Under the pieces are notes generated by a model, which did not search any database, had not been told where the DNA came from, and was given only the letters and a program-made list of their open reading frames with translations. From contig JAAESX010000022.1 of NCBI GenBank assembly GCA_024228935.1, forward strand, positions 1 through 64,000: a DNA stretch of 64,000 nt, read 5' to 3'. The stretch comes from Pseudomonadota bacterium. Lineage in GTDB: Bacteria > Myxococcota_A > UBA796 > CAJQPC01. A program made the translations under genes and the position numbers. Shown piece after piece: positions 52,549 through 61,583 of the stretch (positions are counted from its first letter, which is position 1; each line of letters starts with the position of its first letter).

Positions 52549-53330
52549 TGGTGAAGAGCAACGCTCCCGAGCGGGTGCGCCTCTTCGGCTGCTCGTTCGA
52601 TGTGGTCGACATGGGCCAGGCGGTCGACCGGGTCGAGGGCTTCCTCAAGACCGGTGAGATCCACCAGGGCTGTGGCGTGAACGTCGATCAGCTCGTCCTG
52701 ATGAAGGACCAGCAGATCTTCCGCGACATCGTCGAGCGTTGTGACCTGGTCACGGCGGACGGCACGCCTGTCGTGTGGGCCAGCAAGCTGTTCGGCAAGA
52801 CGCTCCCCGAGCGCGTCGCCGGCATCGACCTCTTCTACGCGCTCCTGCCTGTCAGCGAGAAGAAGGGGTACAAGATCTACCTCCTCGGCGCGAAGGAAGA
52901 GAGCCTGCAGGGGGCCAAGGCCAAGTACCTGAAAGACCACCCGAACCTGCAGATCGTGGGCGCTCGCAACGGCTACTTCGGCGTCGAGGACGAAGCCGAG
53001 ATCGCCAAGGACATCCACGACTCCGGCGCCCAGATGCTGTTCATCGCCATCTCCTCTCCCAAGAAGGAGGAGTTCGTCGACCGGAACCGCGACATGCTCA
53101 AGAACGTCGGCTTCGTGCTGGGCGTGGGCGGCACCTTCGACATCGACGCCGGCATGTACAAGCGCGCTCCGAACTGGATGGCCAAGGCGGGCATCGAGTG
53201 GACCTACCGCCTGTGGCAGGAGCCCAAGCGGATGTACAAGCGCTACATCGTCGAGGACTCCAAGTTCCTGGGAATGTTGGCGAAGCAGGCGTACTACGAG
53301 CTGTCTGGGAAGTACCCCGAGCAGTCATGA
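52548..53330 (+). CDS. WecG/TagA/CpsF-family glycosyltransferase
   Basis: About 260 residues with family motifs CGVNVDQLVLM, CDLVTADGTPVVWASKLFG, LLGAKEESLQGA, and LGVGGTFDIDAGMYKRAPNWM near the C-terminus. Two consecutive GTGs are possible starts; the first overlaps the preceding stop by one base. Its stop overlaps the GT4 start (ATGA). Together with the epimerase and the GT4 enzyme it builds a lipid-linked or surface oligosaccharide. Second member of this family in the window. Confidence 0.9.
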   Translation: MVKSNAPERVRLFGCSFDVVDMGQAVDRVEGFLKTGEIHQGCGVNVDQLVLMKDQQIFRDIVERCDLVTADGTPVVWASKLFGKTLPERVAGIDLFYALLPVSEKKGYKIYLLGAKEESLQGAKAKYLKDHPNLQIVGARNGYFGVEDEAEIAKDIHDSGAQMLFIAISSPKKEEFVDRNRDMLKNVGFVLGVGGTFDIDAGMYKRAPNWMAKAGIEWTYRLWQEPKRMYKRYIVEDSKFLGMLAKQAYYELSGKYPEQS

Positions 53331-54406
53331 AGATCATGATGGTCGGGCCTTCACTGGAGGCCCAGGGCGGCATCGCCACGCTCGCCCGCACGTTCCTCGA
53401 GTCCAAGGCCCTGCGCGCCCAAGACGTCCGGTATTTCCCGACGGTCGGCGAAGGCAGCAAGGCGCGCAAGCTCGCCCAGATGGTGCGAGGCCAGGCCTCG
53501 TTCCTCAAGGCGCTGGGCGAGGGCTGGGATCTGGTCCACATCCACGTCGCCGATGGCGCCAGCTTCTACCGGAAGATGGTGTACTTCCGCGAGGCTCGGG
53601 CCGCCGGTATCCCTGTGGTACTGCACAACAACTTCGCTCATCTCGACGAGCTGGTGGCCAGGTCGGTGGCGCACGAGTCGCTGGTCCGGGTCTGCTACAG
53701 CGACGCCGACCAGGTGCACGCGGTCAGCAACGACATGCGCCGTCAGTTCGAGGAGTGGACCAAGGGCAAGGCCAACGTCCGGGTGCTCTTCAACCCCGTC
53801 CCGGCCAAGGAGTTCCCGTTCGCCGGAGCTCGTGGCCCGAAGGACAACCCGATCGTGCTCTTCATGGGTCGAGTGGGGGAGAGGAAGGGCATCTTCGACC
53901 TCATCGAGGCCTGGCCCAGCATCGTGCAGGACTGCCCGGTTGCCCGACTCCGGGTCGGAGGGGACGGCGACCTGGATCGGCTGAACGCCCGCATCGGCGA
54001 GCTGGGCATCGGCGAGAGCGTGCAGGTGCTCGGCTGGATCTCCGGGGACGACCGGCTCCGTGCCTACCGGGACGCGGACATCTACTGCCTGCCGTCCTAC
54101 GCCGAGGGGCTGCCCATCAGCGTGCTCGAGGCGATGGCGAATGGGCTCGCGGTGGTCAGCACGACCGCCAACGGAATCCCCGACGCGGTGGTCGAGGGCG
54201 AGACCGGCTTCCTGCTCCAGGCCGGAGACCGTCGGGGCACGGCCGCGCGGCTCGTCGAGCTGCTGAATGACGCGGACCTGCGGGATCGCTTCGGTGTGGC
54301 CGCGCGACGCCGGGTGGAGCAGGTCTTCGACGGCGAGATCCTGGCCGAGCAGATGGTCGCCTACTGGGAGGAGCTCCTGGCCGAGAGGTCGGCCAAGGCC
54401 GTCTGA
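53327..54406 (+). CDS. GT4-family glycosyltransferase
   Basis: A 359-residue GT-B enzyme: KIMMVGPSLEAQGGIATLAR (Gly-rich N-terminal loop), DLVHIHVADGASFYRK, NNFAHL, VLFMGRVGERKGIFDLIEAW, and the nucleotide-sugar site with EGLPISVLEAMANGLAVVST (E-x7-E motif). Inverts or retains an unknown sugar; probably extends the product of the WecG-type enzyme. The 3' end overlaps the convergent DUF6483-like gene by 46 bp. Confidence 0.92.
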   Translation: MKIMMVGPSLEAQGGIATLARTFLESKALRAQDVRYFPTVGEGSKARKLAQMVRGQASFLKALGEGWDLVHIHVADGASFYRKMVYFREARAAGIPVVLHNNFAHLDELVARSVAHESLVRVCYSDADQVHAVSNDMRRQFEEWTKGKANVRVLFNPVPAKEFPFAGARGPKDNPIVLFMGRVGERKGIFDLIEAWPSIVQDCPVARLRVGGDGDLDRLNARIGELGIGESVQVLGWISGDDRLRAYRDADIYCLPSYAEGLPISVLEAMANGLAVVSTTANGIPDAVVEGETGFLLQAGDRRGTAARLVELLNDADLRDRFGVAARRRVEQVFDGEILAEQMVAYWEELLAERSAKAV

Positions 54407-54984
54407 AGCTCGGTCCGGGGGAGCCCTCCCTCGACCAGCTCGTCGTCCGTGAGCGCCGCGAGCTCCCACAGCGCCGCTTCAGGGGCGTTGCCCTCGAAGA
54501 CCAGGTCCTCGACCAGCGGCAGCCGATGCGAGGCGCGAGCCCAACGGACCACTCGGTCTGTCAGCCCCTCGGGGCGTCCCATGCGCGTCTGGAACTCGAG
54601 CCCCGAGATCATCCGGTCGATGCGCTCGTCCCGCAGGTTGGGGTCGTTCAGCCAGCCCACCAGCAGCAGGTCCAGGGCGCGGGTGCGGCGCGCATTGCCG
54701 TCCTGGCCCTCGGACTCTCCCAGGACCGCGGCCAGCCTCAGCAGCTCGGCCATCTGGAGGCACTTCGTCCCGTCGACCTGGCCCTCGATGGTCGAGAAGG
54801 CGACCAGGTCGTCATCGGACAGCGCTTCGAGGTGGGCGACGTCGAGGCCCAGGAACATCCGGCCGGCGGCGTCGAGCTCCATGTGGGCCTTCGCCAGCTG
54901 GCTTCGACGGACCAGGCCGGCGACGCGCATGGTCGCTTCGGCGAGCTGCGTGATCTGGCGGACGAGCATGTCTTGGCGAAACAC
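54361..54984 (-). CDS. DUF6483-like helical protein
   Basis: A 207-residue alpha-helical cytoplasmic protein beginning MFRQDMLVRQITQLAEATMRVAGL, a pattern typical of the DUF6483 family. Helical pairs continue through the protein (FLGLDVAHLEALSDDDLVAF). Molecular function unknown. GTG start with TATAGC 6 nt before it and no ribosome site. Confidence 0.65.
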   Translation of the reverse strand: MFRQDMLVRQITQLAEATMRVAGLVRRSQLAKAHMELDAAGRMFLGLDVAHLEALSDDDLVAFSTIEGQVDGTKCLQMAELLRLAAVLGESEGQDGNARRTRALDLLLVGWLNDPNLRDERIDRMISGLEFQTRMGRPEGLTDRVVRWARASHRLPLVEDLVFEGNAPEAALWELAALTDDELVEGGLPRTELQTALADLSARSSSQ

Positions 54985-55004
54985 GAGCTGGCTATACCTC
55001 CGTC
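54985..55004. promoter_or_regulatory. 20-bp bidirectional start region with shared TATA core
   Basis: A single TATA (54993-54996) lies in the 20 bp between two divergent start codons. To the right TATACC is 6 nt before ATG; to the left TATAGC is 6 nt before GTG. Spacing is exactly symmetrical. The most economical reading is one -10 core used by RNA polymerase in both directions to give leaderless mRNAs. Confidence 0.5.
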
Positions 55005-55271
55005 ATGCGTCACTACGTCTCTTGTCTGCTGTTCCTCCTGACCGCAGGAGGCGTGCACCTGTTCAACGCCCGTCAGACCGGCGAGGTGCTCGCATTCCCT
55101 TTCATCACGTCGATCGTCCCGTCAACCGCGGGCAGTCCCGTGGCGATGGGGGAGTCGACGGTGCACCTGCTGCTGGCGATCTCCGGCCTCCTGTTCCTCT
55201 GGGGAGCGTTCAAGCACTGGAGGGCATCTTCGTATCGCGATACGCGCAATGGCGAAGATGAGGCGGCATAG
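55005..55271 (+). CDS. Small membrane protein
   Basis: An 88-residue protein with two hydrophobic segments (HYVSCLLFLLTAGGVHLF and VHLLLAISGLLFLWGAF) and a polar, Asp/Glu-rich tail. No family recognised. Located just before metK. No further evidence on function. Confidence 0.6.
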   Translation: MRHYVSCLLFLLTAGGVHLFNARQTGEVLAFPFITSIVPSTAGSPVAMGESTVHLLLAISGLLFLWGAFKHWRASSYRDTRNGEDEAA

Positions 55272-55339
55272 GTTGACCGCCCCAACCGGACGCGCGGAGA
55301 GGCGTTAGCCCTCTGCGACCAAATCAAGAGGATTCCTGC

Positions 55340-56500
55340 ATGGCGCTCGAGAACTACCTGTTCACCTCGGAGTCGGTCTCCGAGGGCCACCCCGACAAGA
55401 TGTGCGACCAGATCTCCGATGCGGTCCTGGACGCCTTCCTGGCGCAGGACCCCAAGAGCCGCGTCGCCTGCGAGACCCTGGTGAAGACCGGTCTCGTCGT
55501 CCTGGCTGGTGAGATCACCTCGACGGGCACGGTCGACTACCCGCCCATCGTGCGCGAGGTCGTCAACGACATCGGCTTCGACCACTCCGACAAGGGCTTC
55601 GACGGCAACACCTGTGCCGTCATGGTCGCCGTCGAGCAGCAGAGCCCTGACATCTCGCAGGGCGTCTCCGCCGGCGAGGGTCTCCACGCCGAGCAGGGCG
55701 CTGGCGACCAGGGAATGATGTTCGGCTACGCCTGCAACGAGACGGACGTGTTGATGCCCATGAGCATCCACTACAGCCATCTCCTGCTCGCGAAGTTCGC
55801 CGAGGACCGGAAGTCCAACGTCATCGACTGGGCTCGCCCCGACTCGAAGTCGCAGGTCACGGTCGAGTACAAGAACGGCAAGCCCTCGCGCGTGCACACG
55901 GTCGTCATCTCGACCCAGCACAGCGACGCTGTCCACCTCGACACCATCGGCGAGTACGTCCGCGACCAGCTGGTCCCCGCGACCATCCCCGCGCACCTGC
56001 TCGACGACAACACCATCTTCCACGTCAACCCGACGGGTCGGTTCGTGGTCGGTGGCCCCATGGGCGACGCCGGCCTGACCGGTCGCAAGATCATCGTCGA
56101 CACCTACGGTGGCCACGGTGCTCACGGTGGTGGCGCCTTCTCGGGCAAGGACCCGTCCAAGGTCGACCGCTCGGCGGCCTACCTCGGACGCTACGCGGCG
56201 AAGAACATCGTCGCCGCCGGCTACGCGGACCGCTGCCTCGTGCAGCTGGCCTACGCCATCGGCGTCGCGGCCCCGGTCTCGATCATGGTCGACACGTACG
56301 GCACCGGAACGGTCTCGGACGAGCGCCTGGCCGACTGCGTGCGCGAGGTCTTCCCGACCAAGCCCGCCGACCTCATCGCCAAGCTCGACCTGCTGAAGCC
56401 CAAGTACCGCCAGACGGCCGCCTACGGTCACTTCGGTCGCGAGGACTTCACGTGGGAGTCCAAGGACCTCGTCGGCAACGTGCGCGAGTTCCTGGGCTGA
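55340..56500 (+). CDS. metK: S-adenosylmethionine synthetase
   Basis: A 386-residue MetK making S-adenosylmethionine from methionine and ATP. Family motifs: [32 protein letters not shown], and [25 protein letters not shown] (listed in part; [16 protein letters not shown] is the family motif). AAGAGGA-type ribosome site before the ATG. The short 68-nt leader has a bulged hairpin (AGAGGC/GCCCTCT, 55298-55314) but is too short for a SAM riboswitch. Confidence 0.98.
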   Translation: MALENYLFTSESVSEGHPDKMCDQISDAVLDAFLAQDPKSRVACETLVKTGLVVLAGEITSTGTVDYPPIVREVVNDIGFDHSDKGFDGNTCAVMVAVEQQSPDISQGVSAGEGLHAEQGAGDQGMMFGYACNETDVLMPMSIHYSHLLLAKFAEDRKSNVIDWARPDSKSQVTVEYKNGKPSRVHTVVISTQHSDAVHLDTIGEYVRDQLVPATIPAHLLDDNTIFHVNPTGRFVVGGPMGDAGLTGRKIIVDTYGGHGAHGGGAFSGKDPSKVDRSAAYLGRYAAKNIVAAGYADRCLVQLAYAIGVAAPVSIMVDTYGTGTVSDERLADCVREVFPTKPADLIAKLDLLKPKYRQTAAYGHFGREDFTWESKDLVGNVREFLG

Positions 56501-56504
56501 GCCG

Positions 56505-57368
56505 GTGTTGCTGAGCCTTGGGCTCCTGCTGATGGGCTGCTCTCCGGAGGAGCCCACATCGACGCCGCTGCCCGATCAGGACAGCGGCGTCGTGCGTTGT
56601 GAGGTGGACGCTCTCTGGCCGCCGGTCGGCGCCGAGGACATCCACCCGGACACGCAGCCGTTCGTGGCGTTCACCGAGGCGGTCCAGCTGGCGACCGTCA
56701 CGGCCGAGCTGGGGAGCGGGCGAGCCGTCTCTGGTCAGGCCGCCATCCAGGGTGGGCGGGTCAGGTTCACGCCGAACGAGCCGCTCGAGCGGGGGGCTCG
56801 CGTGGTCGTCACGTTCGACGCCTGTGACCGGGAGACGCGCACCTCGTTCACGGTCTCGGGCGAGGAGAGCGGACCGACCGAGCTGCTCGGCACGTCCTGG
56901 GAGCTCGACGTCTCCGACGGAACCGTGGCCCTGCCTGCGGGGGAGTTCGTCGGGTTCACGCCGGGCGAGGGGGTGTGGCGCTGGACGGTCATCGCCGAGG
57001 ACGACGAAGGGTTTGACGTCGAGCTGGCGCGGCTCGACGACGGCGTACAGGACTGCGAGGTCTCGACCGTTCACACCGAGCGCTCGGGCGACCTCTTCAC
57101 TGCGCCGCTCGACGCGCAGGCCGTGGGGAGCGCCGGCTCGGTCAGCGGCCAGGCGCGCGGCACGCTCCGCGACGACGGGCTGGTCGGGGTCGAGGTCGTG
57201 GCGCTCTGGGACCTGCGCAGCGTGGGCGAGGACGACGCGACCTGCGCGCTCATCGAGGGCTTCGGCATCGAGTGCGAGCCGTGCCCGGACGGTGAGCTGG
57301 GCTGCATCAAGTTCGCCATCGGTGAGCTGACGGTGCCGGTCGTCGAGGACGCTGTCGAGGGCTGCTAA
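56505..57368 (+). CDS. Lipoprotein with Ig-like domain
   Basis: A 287-residue lipoprotein: short signal (MLLSLGLLLMGC, Cys12), a Pro/Asp linker, then an Ig-like/Big_5-type domain (LWPPVGAEDIHPDTQPFVAFTEAVQ, VRFTPNEPLERGARVVVTF), as often seen in bacterial surface proteins. The C-terminal part is Cys-containing (ECEPCPDGELGCIKF) and ends EGC. GTG start just after metK. Its stop shares CTAA with the convergent Lrp gene. Function unknown. Confidence 0.75.
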   Translation: MLLSLGLLLMGCSPEEPTSTPLPDQDSGVVRCEVDALWPPVGAEDIHPDTQPFVAFTEAVQLATVTAELGSGRAVSGQAAIQGGRVRFTPNEPLERGARVVVTFDACDRETRTSFTVSGEESGPTELLGTSWELDVSDGTVALPAGEFVGFTPGEGVWRWTVIAEDDEGFDVELARLDDGVQDCEVSTVHTERSGDLFTAPLDAQAVGSAGSVSGQARGTLRDDGLVGVEVVALWDLRSVGEDDATCALIEGFGIECEPCPDGELGCIKFAIGELTVPVVEDAVEGC

Positions 57369-57838
57369 TCCAGGTAGTCCGGCAGCACGTGGAATCGCTG
57401 CTGCTCGAAGATCATGTTCGTCTCGACGTGGTGGACCTCGGGTCGAGACGTGAAGCCGTGGAAGACGATGTCCCGCAGGTGGTCGGCGTCGCGCGCGGCG
57501 ACATGGACCGCGAAGTCGAGCCGGCCGGCCAGGTTGAACCAGCCGCGCACCTCGGGACGGGTCGTCATCCACTCGACCAGCGTCTCCTGGGTGCCGACCT
57601 GGTGGGCGGAGAGGTTGATGAACAGCATCGCCTCGAGCCGGACTCCGAGCGCGGTGGGCGCCACCGACATGTGCGCTCCCTGCAGGACACCGTCGCGCTC
57701 CAGCCGGCGGATCCGCTCGTACACCGTGCTCGCGGCCAGGCCGACCTCCCCGGCGATCTGCTTGTAGGGCAGCCGCGAATCGTTCTGTAGAAGGCGGACG
57801 ATTTCGCGATCAATTCGGTCAAGGGTCGGTGTTGGCAT
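57365..57838 (-). CDS. Lrp/AsnC-family transcriptional regulator
   Basis: A 157-residue regulator with N-terminal winged helix (LDRIDREIVRLLQNDSRLPYKQIA then GLAASTVYERIRRLERDGVLQG) and C-terminal RAM/ACT amino-acid-sensing domain (AMLFINLSAHQVGTQETLV). Divergent to the ThrE-like exporter; in such pairs the Lrp-type regulator typically controls the exporter in response to an amino acid. Confidence 0.92.
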   Translation of the reverse strand: MPTPTLDRIDREIVRLLQNDSRLPYKQIAGEVGLAASTVYERIRRLERDGVLQGAHMSVAPTALGVRLEAMLFINLSAHQVGTQETLVEWMTTRPEVRGWFNLAGRLDFAVHVAARDADHLRDIVFHGFTSRPEVHHVETNMIFEQQRFHVLPDYLD

Positions 57839-57844
57839 GCATAC

Positions 57845-57889
57845 TCCATAAACCGTTCGATGGACTCGAATCAAGGCCGAACGTACCTT
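57845..57889. promoter_or_regulatory. Divergent promoter region of the Lrp-ThrE pair
   Basis: For the Lrp gene: TTGATT (57874-57869) as -35, an 18-bp spacer and TATGGA (57850-57845) as -10, 6 nt before ATG. For the exporter: TACCTT (57884-57889), 6 nt before ATG at 57896. Neither gene has a ribosome site, so both transcripts may be leaderless. The short 57-bp gap would let Lrp control both genes from one site. Confidence 0.45.
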
Positions 57890-57895
57890 GGGTCC

Positions 57896-59092
57896 ATGGT
57901 CCTGCAGGCTTCCACCACATCCCGCGCCCGCTTCATCATCGAGCTCGCCTCGGCGCTGCACGCGGCCGGCCTGTCGGCGGACCGGCTCGAGTCCGCGCTC
58001 GACGCCGTGTGTCGGCCGCTGGGGCTTCGCGGCCGGTTCTTCGCAACGCCCACCGCGCTGATGCTCCAGGTCGAAGGGCACGTCGAGCTGCTCCGCCTCG
58101 CCCCATCCGAGGTGCACCTGGCGCGGCTCGTCGCGCTGGACCGCATCGCGACGGGGGTGGCGGCGGGCGAGCTGAGCGCCGAGCGGGCGTTGCGTCGGGT
58201 GCGCGTGGTGCTCGGGCGGAAGGGACCGTGGGGACGGACGGCCGGTGTCGCGGCGTTCGGCGTGTCCTCCGGTGCCGTGGCGGTCCTGCTCGGCGGGGGC
58301 GCGCCGGATGCGGTGGGCGCTGCGCTGCTCGGGAGCCTCGTCGGTCTGCTCGCCCTGCTGTCGGCCCGCTCGCGGCGGCTCGGCCACCTGTTCCCGATGG
58401 GGGCGGCGGCGCTCGTGGCCTTCGGGACCCGCGCGCTGGGTGCCCTGGCTCCGCTGTCGCCGGACATCGCGGTCATCGCCGGGCTCATCGTGCTCCTGCC
58501 CGGGTTCTCGTTCACGATGGCGCTGAACGAGCTGGCCACCGGCAACCTGGCGTCCGGGACGGCACGGGCGATGGGCTCGATGATGTCGCTGCTCCTGCTC
58601 GCGGTGGGCACGGCGGTGGGGCTCGCGCTCGCGTCGGAGCTCCCGTCCCACGCGGCGGCTCCAGCGAGTCTCCCCGGCTGGCTCGGACCCGTGGCGATGG
58701 CGGCCTGTGCGGTGGCCCTGGCGGTCCTCTTCCAGGCCCAGGCACGCCACATGCCGGCCATCGTGGCGGTCTGCGTGCTGGCGGACGTCGGGCTCGGCTA
58801 CGGCGTCGACGTGGCGGGAGAGCAGCTCGGTCCGTTCGTCGGGGCGTTGGCCGTCGGGCTCTTCTCCAACCTCGTCGCGCGGCTGAAGGACCAGCCGGCC
58901 AGCGTGACGCTGTTGCCCGGCCTGATCATGCTGGTCCCGGGCTCGCTGGGGTACCGGGCGGTGACCGCGCTGTCGGACCGCCATGTCGTCGACGGCGTCG
59001 ACATCGCGTTCCAGGCCCTGCTGGTCGCGGCGTCGCTCGTCTGCGGGCTTCTCGTCGCGGCGGTCGTCGTGTCGCCGCGGCGCTCTACGTAG
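57896..59092 (+). CDS. ThrE-like threonine/serine exporter
   Basis: A 398-residue membrane protein of the ThrE (PF06738-type) family. N-terminal soluble domain (FIIELASALHAAGLSADRLESAL, then TPTALMLQVEG) followed by about ten helices in two sets (GVAAFGVSSGAVAVLLGG, LIVLLPGFSFTMALNELATGN, ending VTLLPGLIMLVPGSLGYRAV), both halves carrying a conserved LLPG-type motif. Likely exports threonine/serine or a related amino acid. ATG at 57896 is preferred to ATG at 57860 because of the -10-like hexamer 6 nt before it. The convergent PP2C gene overlaps its end by 8 bp. Confidence 0.85.
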   Translation: MVLQASTTSRARFIIELASALHAAGLSADRLESALDAVCRPLGLRGRFFATPTALMLQVEGHVELLRLAPSEVHLARLVALDRIATGVAAGELSAERALRRVRVVLGRKGPWGRTAGVAAFGVSSGAVAVLLGGGAPDAVGAALLGSLVGLLALLSARSRRLGHLFPMGAAALVAFGTRALGALAPLSPDIAVIAGLIVLLPGFSFTMALNELATGNLASGTARAMGSMMSLLLLAVGTAVGLALASELPSHAAAPASLPGWLGPVAMAACAVALAVLFQAQARHMPAIVAVCVLADVGLGYGVDVAGEQLGPFVGALAVGLFSNLVARLKDQPASVTLLPGLIMLVPGSLGYRAVTALSDRHVVDGVDIAFQALLVAASLVCGLLVAAVVVSPRRST

Positions 59093-60221
59093 CGGTCGCC
59101 ACGCCCAGCAGTCCTCGCAGCAGGCGCGCAGCCGTCTTCGGGCGGCGGCGCTCCAGGGCGTCGTAGGCCTCGCGCGACAGCATCAGGACCGAGGAGTCCT
59201 CGGTCGCTTCCCACCCGGTCTCCGGGACCAGGTTCGAGAACGCGTTCAGGCCGACCGCGACGCCCGGGCCGGCCACGTCGTCGCCGCGGCGGAGGGACCC
59301 GGAGAGGACGATGTGGAGCCCCTGGTCGAAGTCCGTCGTGTCGCCCGCCGCCACCGTGGCGTGGTCCAGGTAGTGGCGGATGAGGCGCAGGTCGATGCCC
59401 TCGAGCGGCTCGGTCGCGGGGGTGTTGGCCAGCGTCGCGCGATCGCGGTCGATGTCCTCGGCCGACGGGCCGCCCTCGTGCTTGGTGAGAACGACCGTGA
59501 TGTTGTCCGGGCCTCCGCCCTCGTTGGCGGCGTCGATGAGTGCCCCGGCCAGCTCTTCCAGGTCGTCGTGCCGACCGATGATGGCGGCCAGCTCGTCCTC
59601 GTCCACCGGACCGGTCAGGCCGTCGCTGCAGAGCAGCACGATGTCCCCGTTGGCCAGCGGCTCGTCGAACAGGTCGGGGTTGACCTCGCCCTGGGTTCCG
59701 AGCGCCTGGTAGAGCATGTGCTGGTAGGGGCTCGCGTCGTGCTCCTCCTTGGTGAGGAGGCCCGCGCGGAACCGTGCGGCCGCGACGGTGTGGTCGTCGG
59801 TCAGGCAGCGGACCGTGCCCGAGCGGTACAGGTACGCCCTGCTGTCCCCGGTGTTCGCGATCAGGACGTGCCCTCCGGCGATGACCCCCAGGACCAGCGT
59901 CGTGCCCGAGTTGGCGCCCTGGAGGACCTGCTGGATGCGGCTGCTGGCGATGTCGGAGAGCTGCTCGAGCGCAGAGCCGAGGTTCGCCCGGTGCTTCTGC
60001 GTTGGAGCGTCCTCGACGGCCTGGATGATCTCGGTCAGGGCGGACTCGGCCGCGCTGACGGTCGAGATGGCCGTGGCGGAGGCGACTTCGCCGTGCTCGA
60101 GGCCGCCCATACCGTCGGCGACGGCGAGCAGTCCGAGCTCTTCGAGGACGAGGAGAGCGTCCTCGTTGTGCGCCCGCTGGCGGCCCACGTCGGTCCGCGA
60201 AGCGGTGCTGGAAAGGGGCAT
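59085..60221 (-). CDS. PP2C-family phosphatase with C-terminal cNMP-like domain
   Basis: A 378-residue protein. Residues about 1-245: PP2C Ser/Thr phosphatase with DVGRQRAHNEDALLV, VADGMGG, ANTGDSRAYLYRSG, LLCSDGLTGPV and GGGPDNITVVL (all metal-binding Asp/Gly motifs present). Residues about 270-378: a cyclic-nucleotide-binding-like beta-roll (DQGLHIVLSGSLRRGDDVAGP) that could sense a ligand or bind an effector. Stp/PrpC-type phosphatases counter Ser/Thr kinases; no kinase gene is in the window. GGAGG 8 nt before ATG. Confidence 0.88.
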   Translation of the reverse strand: MPLSSTASRTDVGRQRAHNEDALLVLEELGLLAVADGMGGLEHGEVASATAISTVSAAESALTEIIQAVEDAPTQKHRANLGSALEQLSDIASSRIQQVLQGANSGTTLVLGVIAGGHVLIANTGDSRAYLYRSGTVRCLTDDHTVAAARFRAGLLTKEEHDASPYQHMLYQALGTQGEVNPDLFDEPLANGDIVLLCSDGLTGPVDEDELAAIIGRHDDLEELAGALIDAANEGGGPDNITVVLTKHEGGPSAEDIDRDRATLANTPATEPLEGIDLRLIRHYLDHATVAAGDTTDFDQGLHIVLSGSLRRGDDVAGPGVAVGLNAFSNLVPETGWEATEDSSVLMLSREAYDALERRRPKTAARLLRGLLGVATAT

Positions 60222-60266
60222 CGTTCAGTCCTCCGGCCGGCTGTAACACCGCACCCCCGGAGCCGC

Positions 60267-60318
60267 TTGACACGCCGTTTTGCGTGCCATACGACCGGTG
60301 GACCGAACCCCCTAAAAT
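60267..60318 (+). promoter_or_regulatory. Promoter of the citrate synthase gene
   Basis: A consensus TTGACA (60267-60272) followed at 17 bp by TACGAC (60290-60295), and then TAAAAT (60313-60318), which is closer to the -10 consensus but lacks a well-placed -35. One of the two should be used. A leader of 21-45 nt precedes the ATG. Confidence 0.45.
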
Positions 60319-60339
60319 CACCGCCACGGAACCCTTCAG

Positions 60340-61503
60340 ATGCCCGACGCCAGTGAGGTCCTCTTCGAGATCACCAAGGCCCACCTCAACACCGGTCTGC
60401 GCGGCATTCCGGTGGGTACGGTCCGCACCTCCTCGGTGGACCCCTACAAGGGCCTCCACTACGTCGGCTACCCGGTGATGGACATCTGGGAGGTCGGCCC
60501 CGAAGCGGCCGTCTACCTGCTCCTCCACAAGGAGCTCCCGACTGACGAGCAGCTCGCTGGCTTCAAGGCGAACCTGGTCGCGCGGGCCAAGGGCTTCGAC
60601 ACCAGCGTGTTCGCCCTCCTTAAGGAGCTCCCGAAGGAGGGCCATCCCATGGAGTGGCTCAACGCGGGCCTGAACTTCATGGGCATGACGACCAAGACGG
60701 GCGACTACCGCGAGGACGGCCTGAACGTCATCGCGCGGCTCCCGCAGCTCGTCGCGGCCATCTTCCGCATCCGGTCCGGCTGGGGCGACCCCATCCCGTC
60801 GAAGCCCGAGCTGGGCCTGATGGAGAACTTCGTCCACATGCTGGGCGTGCCCGGCGGGGACAACGAGAAGCTCACGAAGATGATGCGCGTGTTCTACACG
60901 CTGCACCTCGACCATGGCGGCGGCAACCTGAGCACGTTCTCGGGCAAGGCGGTTGCCAGCGGCCTGGCCGACATGTACGCCAGCCTCGGCGCCTCGATGG
61001 CGGGCCTCTCGGGTCCCCGTCACGGCCGCGCCAACCAGGACTGCCTGAACTTCCTCCGGACCGTCGGGACCACCGACCCGGACGAGATCGAGGCCTTCGT
61101 GCGCCAGCGGCTCGCGAACAAGCAGCTCATCTTCGGCTTCGGTCACGCGGTGCTCCGCGCCGAGGACCCGCGGGCGACCATCCAGTACGCCCTGGGTCAT
61201 CAGATCTGCCCGGACGACGACCTCTTCAAGACGGCCATCGCGATGCGTGAGCGCGCGGTCAAGGTCCTGAAGGAGAACCCGAAGGTCAGCAACCCGTACC
61301 CGAACGTCGACGCCATCAGCGGCACGCTGCTGCAGGCCGTTGGTCTGGAGGACTCGGACTTCTACACGACCCTGTTCGGGCTGTCGCGCTGCTCCGGCAT
61401 CGCGGCCCAGGTCATCGATGAGCGACTCAACTTCCGAAACGGGAAGGGTGTCGCCATCTACCGCTGCAAGTTCATCGCCGAGAACCAGCCCCGACGCGGC
61501 TGA
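60340..61503 (+). CDS. gltA: Citrate synthase
   Basis: A 387-residue type I/archaeal-length citrate synthase catalysing oxaloacetate plus acetyl-CoA to citrate. [11 protein letters not shown] (catalytic His), GPRHGRANQ (His and substrate Arg nearby), [15 protein letters not shown] (third His region) and [16 protein letters not shown] pattern near the end. Heads a run with SucC and SucD, a TCA-cycle cluster. A 2-methylcitrate synthase role cannot be excluded from sequence alone. Confidence 0.93.
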   Translation: MPDASEVLFEITKAHLNTGLRGIPVGTVRTSSVDPYKGLHYVGYPVMDIWEVGPEAAVYLLLHKELPTDEQLAGFKANLVARAKGFDTSVFALLKELPKEGHPMEWLNAGLNFMGMTTKTGDYREDGLNVIARLPQLVAAIFRIRSGWGDPIPSKPELGLMENFVHMLGVPGGDNEKLTKMMRVFYTLHLDHGGGNLSTFSGKAVASGLADMYASLGASMAGLSGPRHGRANQDCLNFLRTVGTTDPDEIEAFVRQRLANKQLIFGFGHAVLRAEDPRATIQYALGHQICPDDDLFKTAIAMRERAVKVLKENPKVSNPYPNVDAISGTLLQAVGLEDSDFYTTLFGLSRCSGIAAQVIDERLNFRNGKGVAIYRCKFIAENQPRRG

Positions 61504-61583
61504 GTCCTCGGAACAAGAGAGAAACGCCCCGCCGGCACCTCCATCCAGAGGTGCGCGGCACCGACCACGCAAGGAGTCAGCGC

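Noticed and set aside
55272..55339. SAM riboswitch before metK
   Set aside because: Only 68 nt are available and no known SAM-riboswitch core was seen; there is just a short bulged hairpin.
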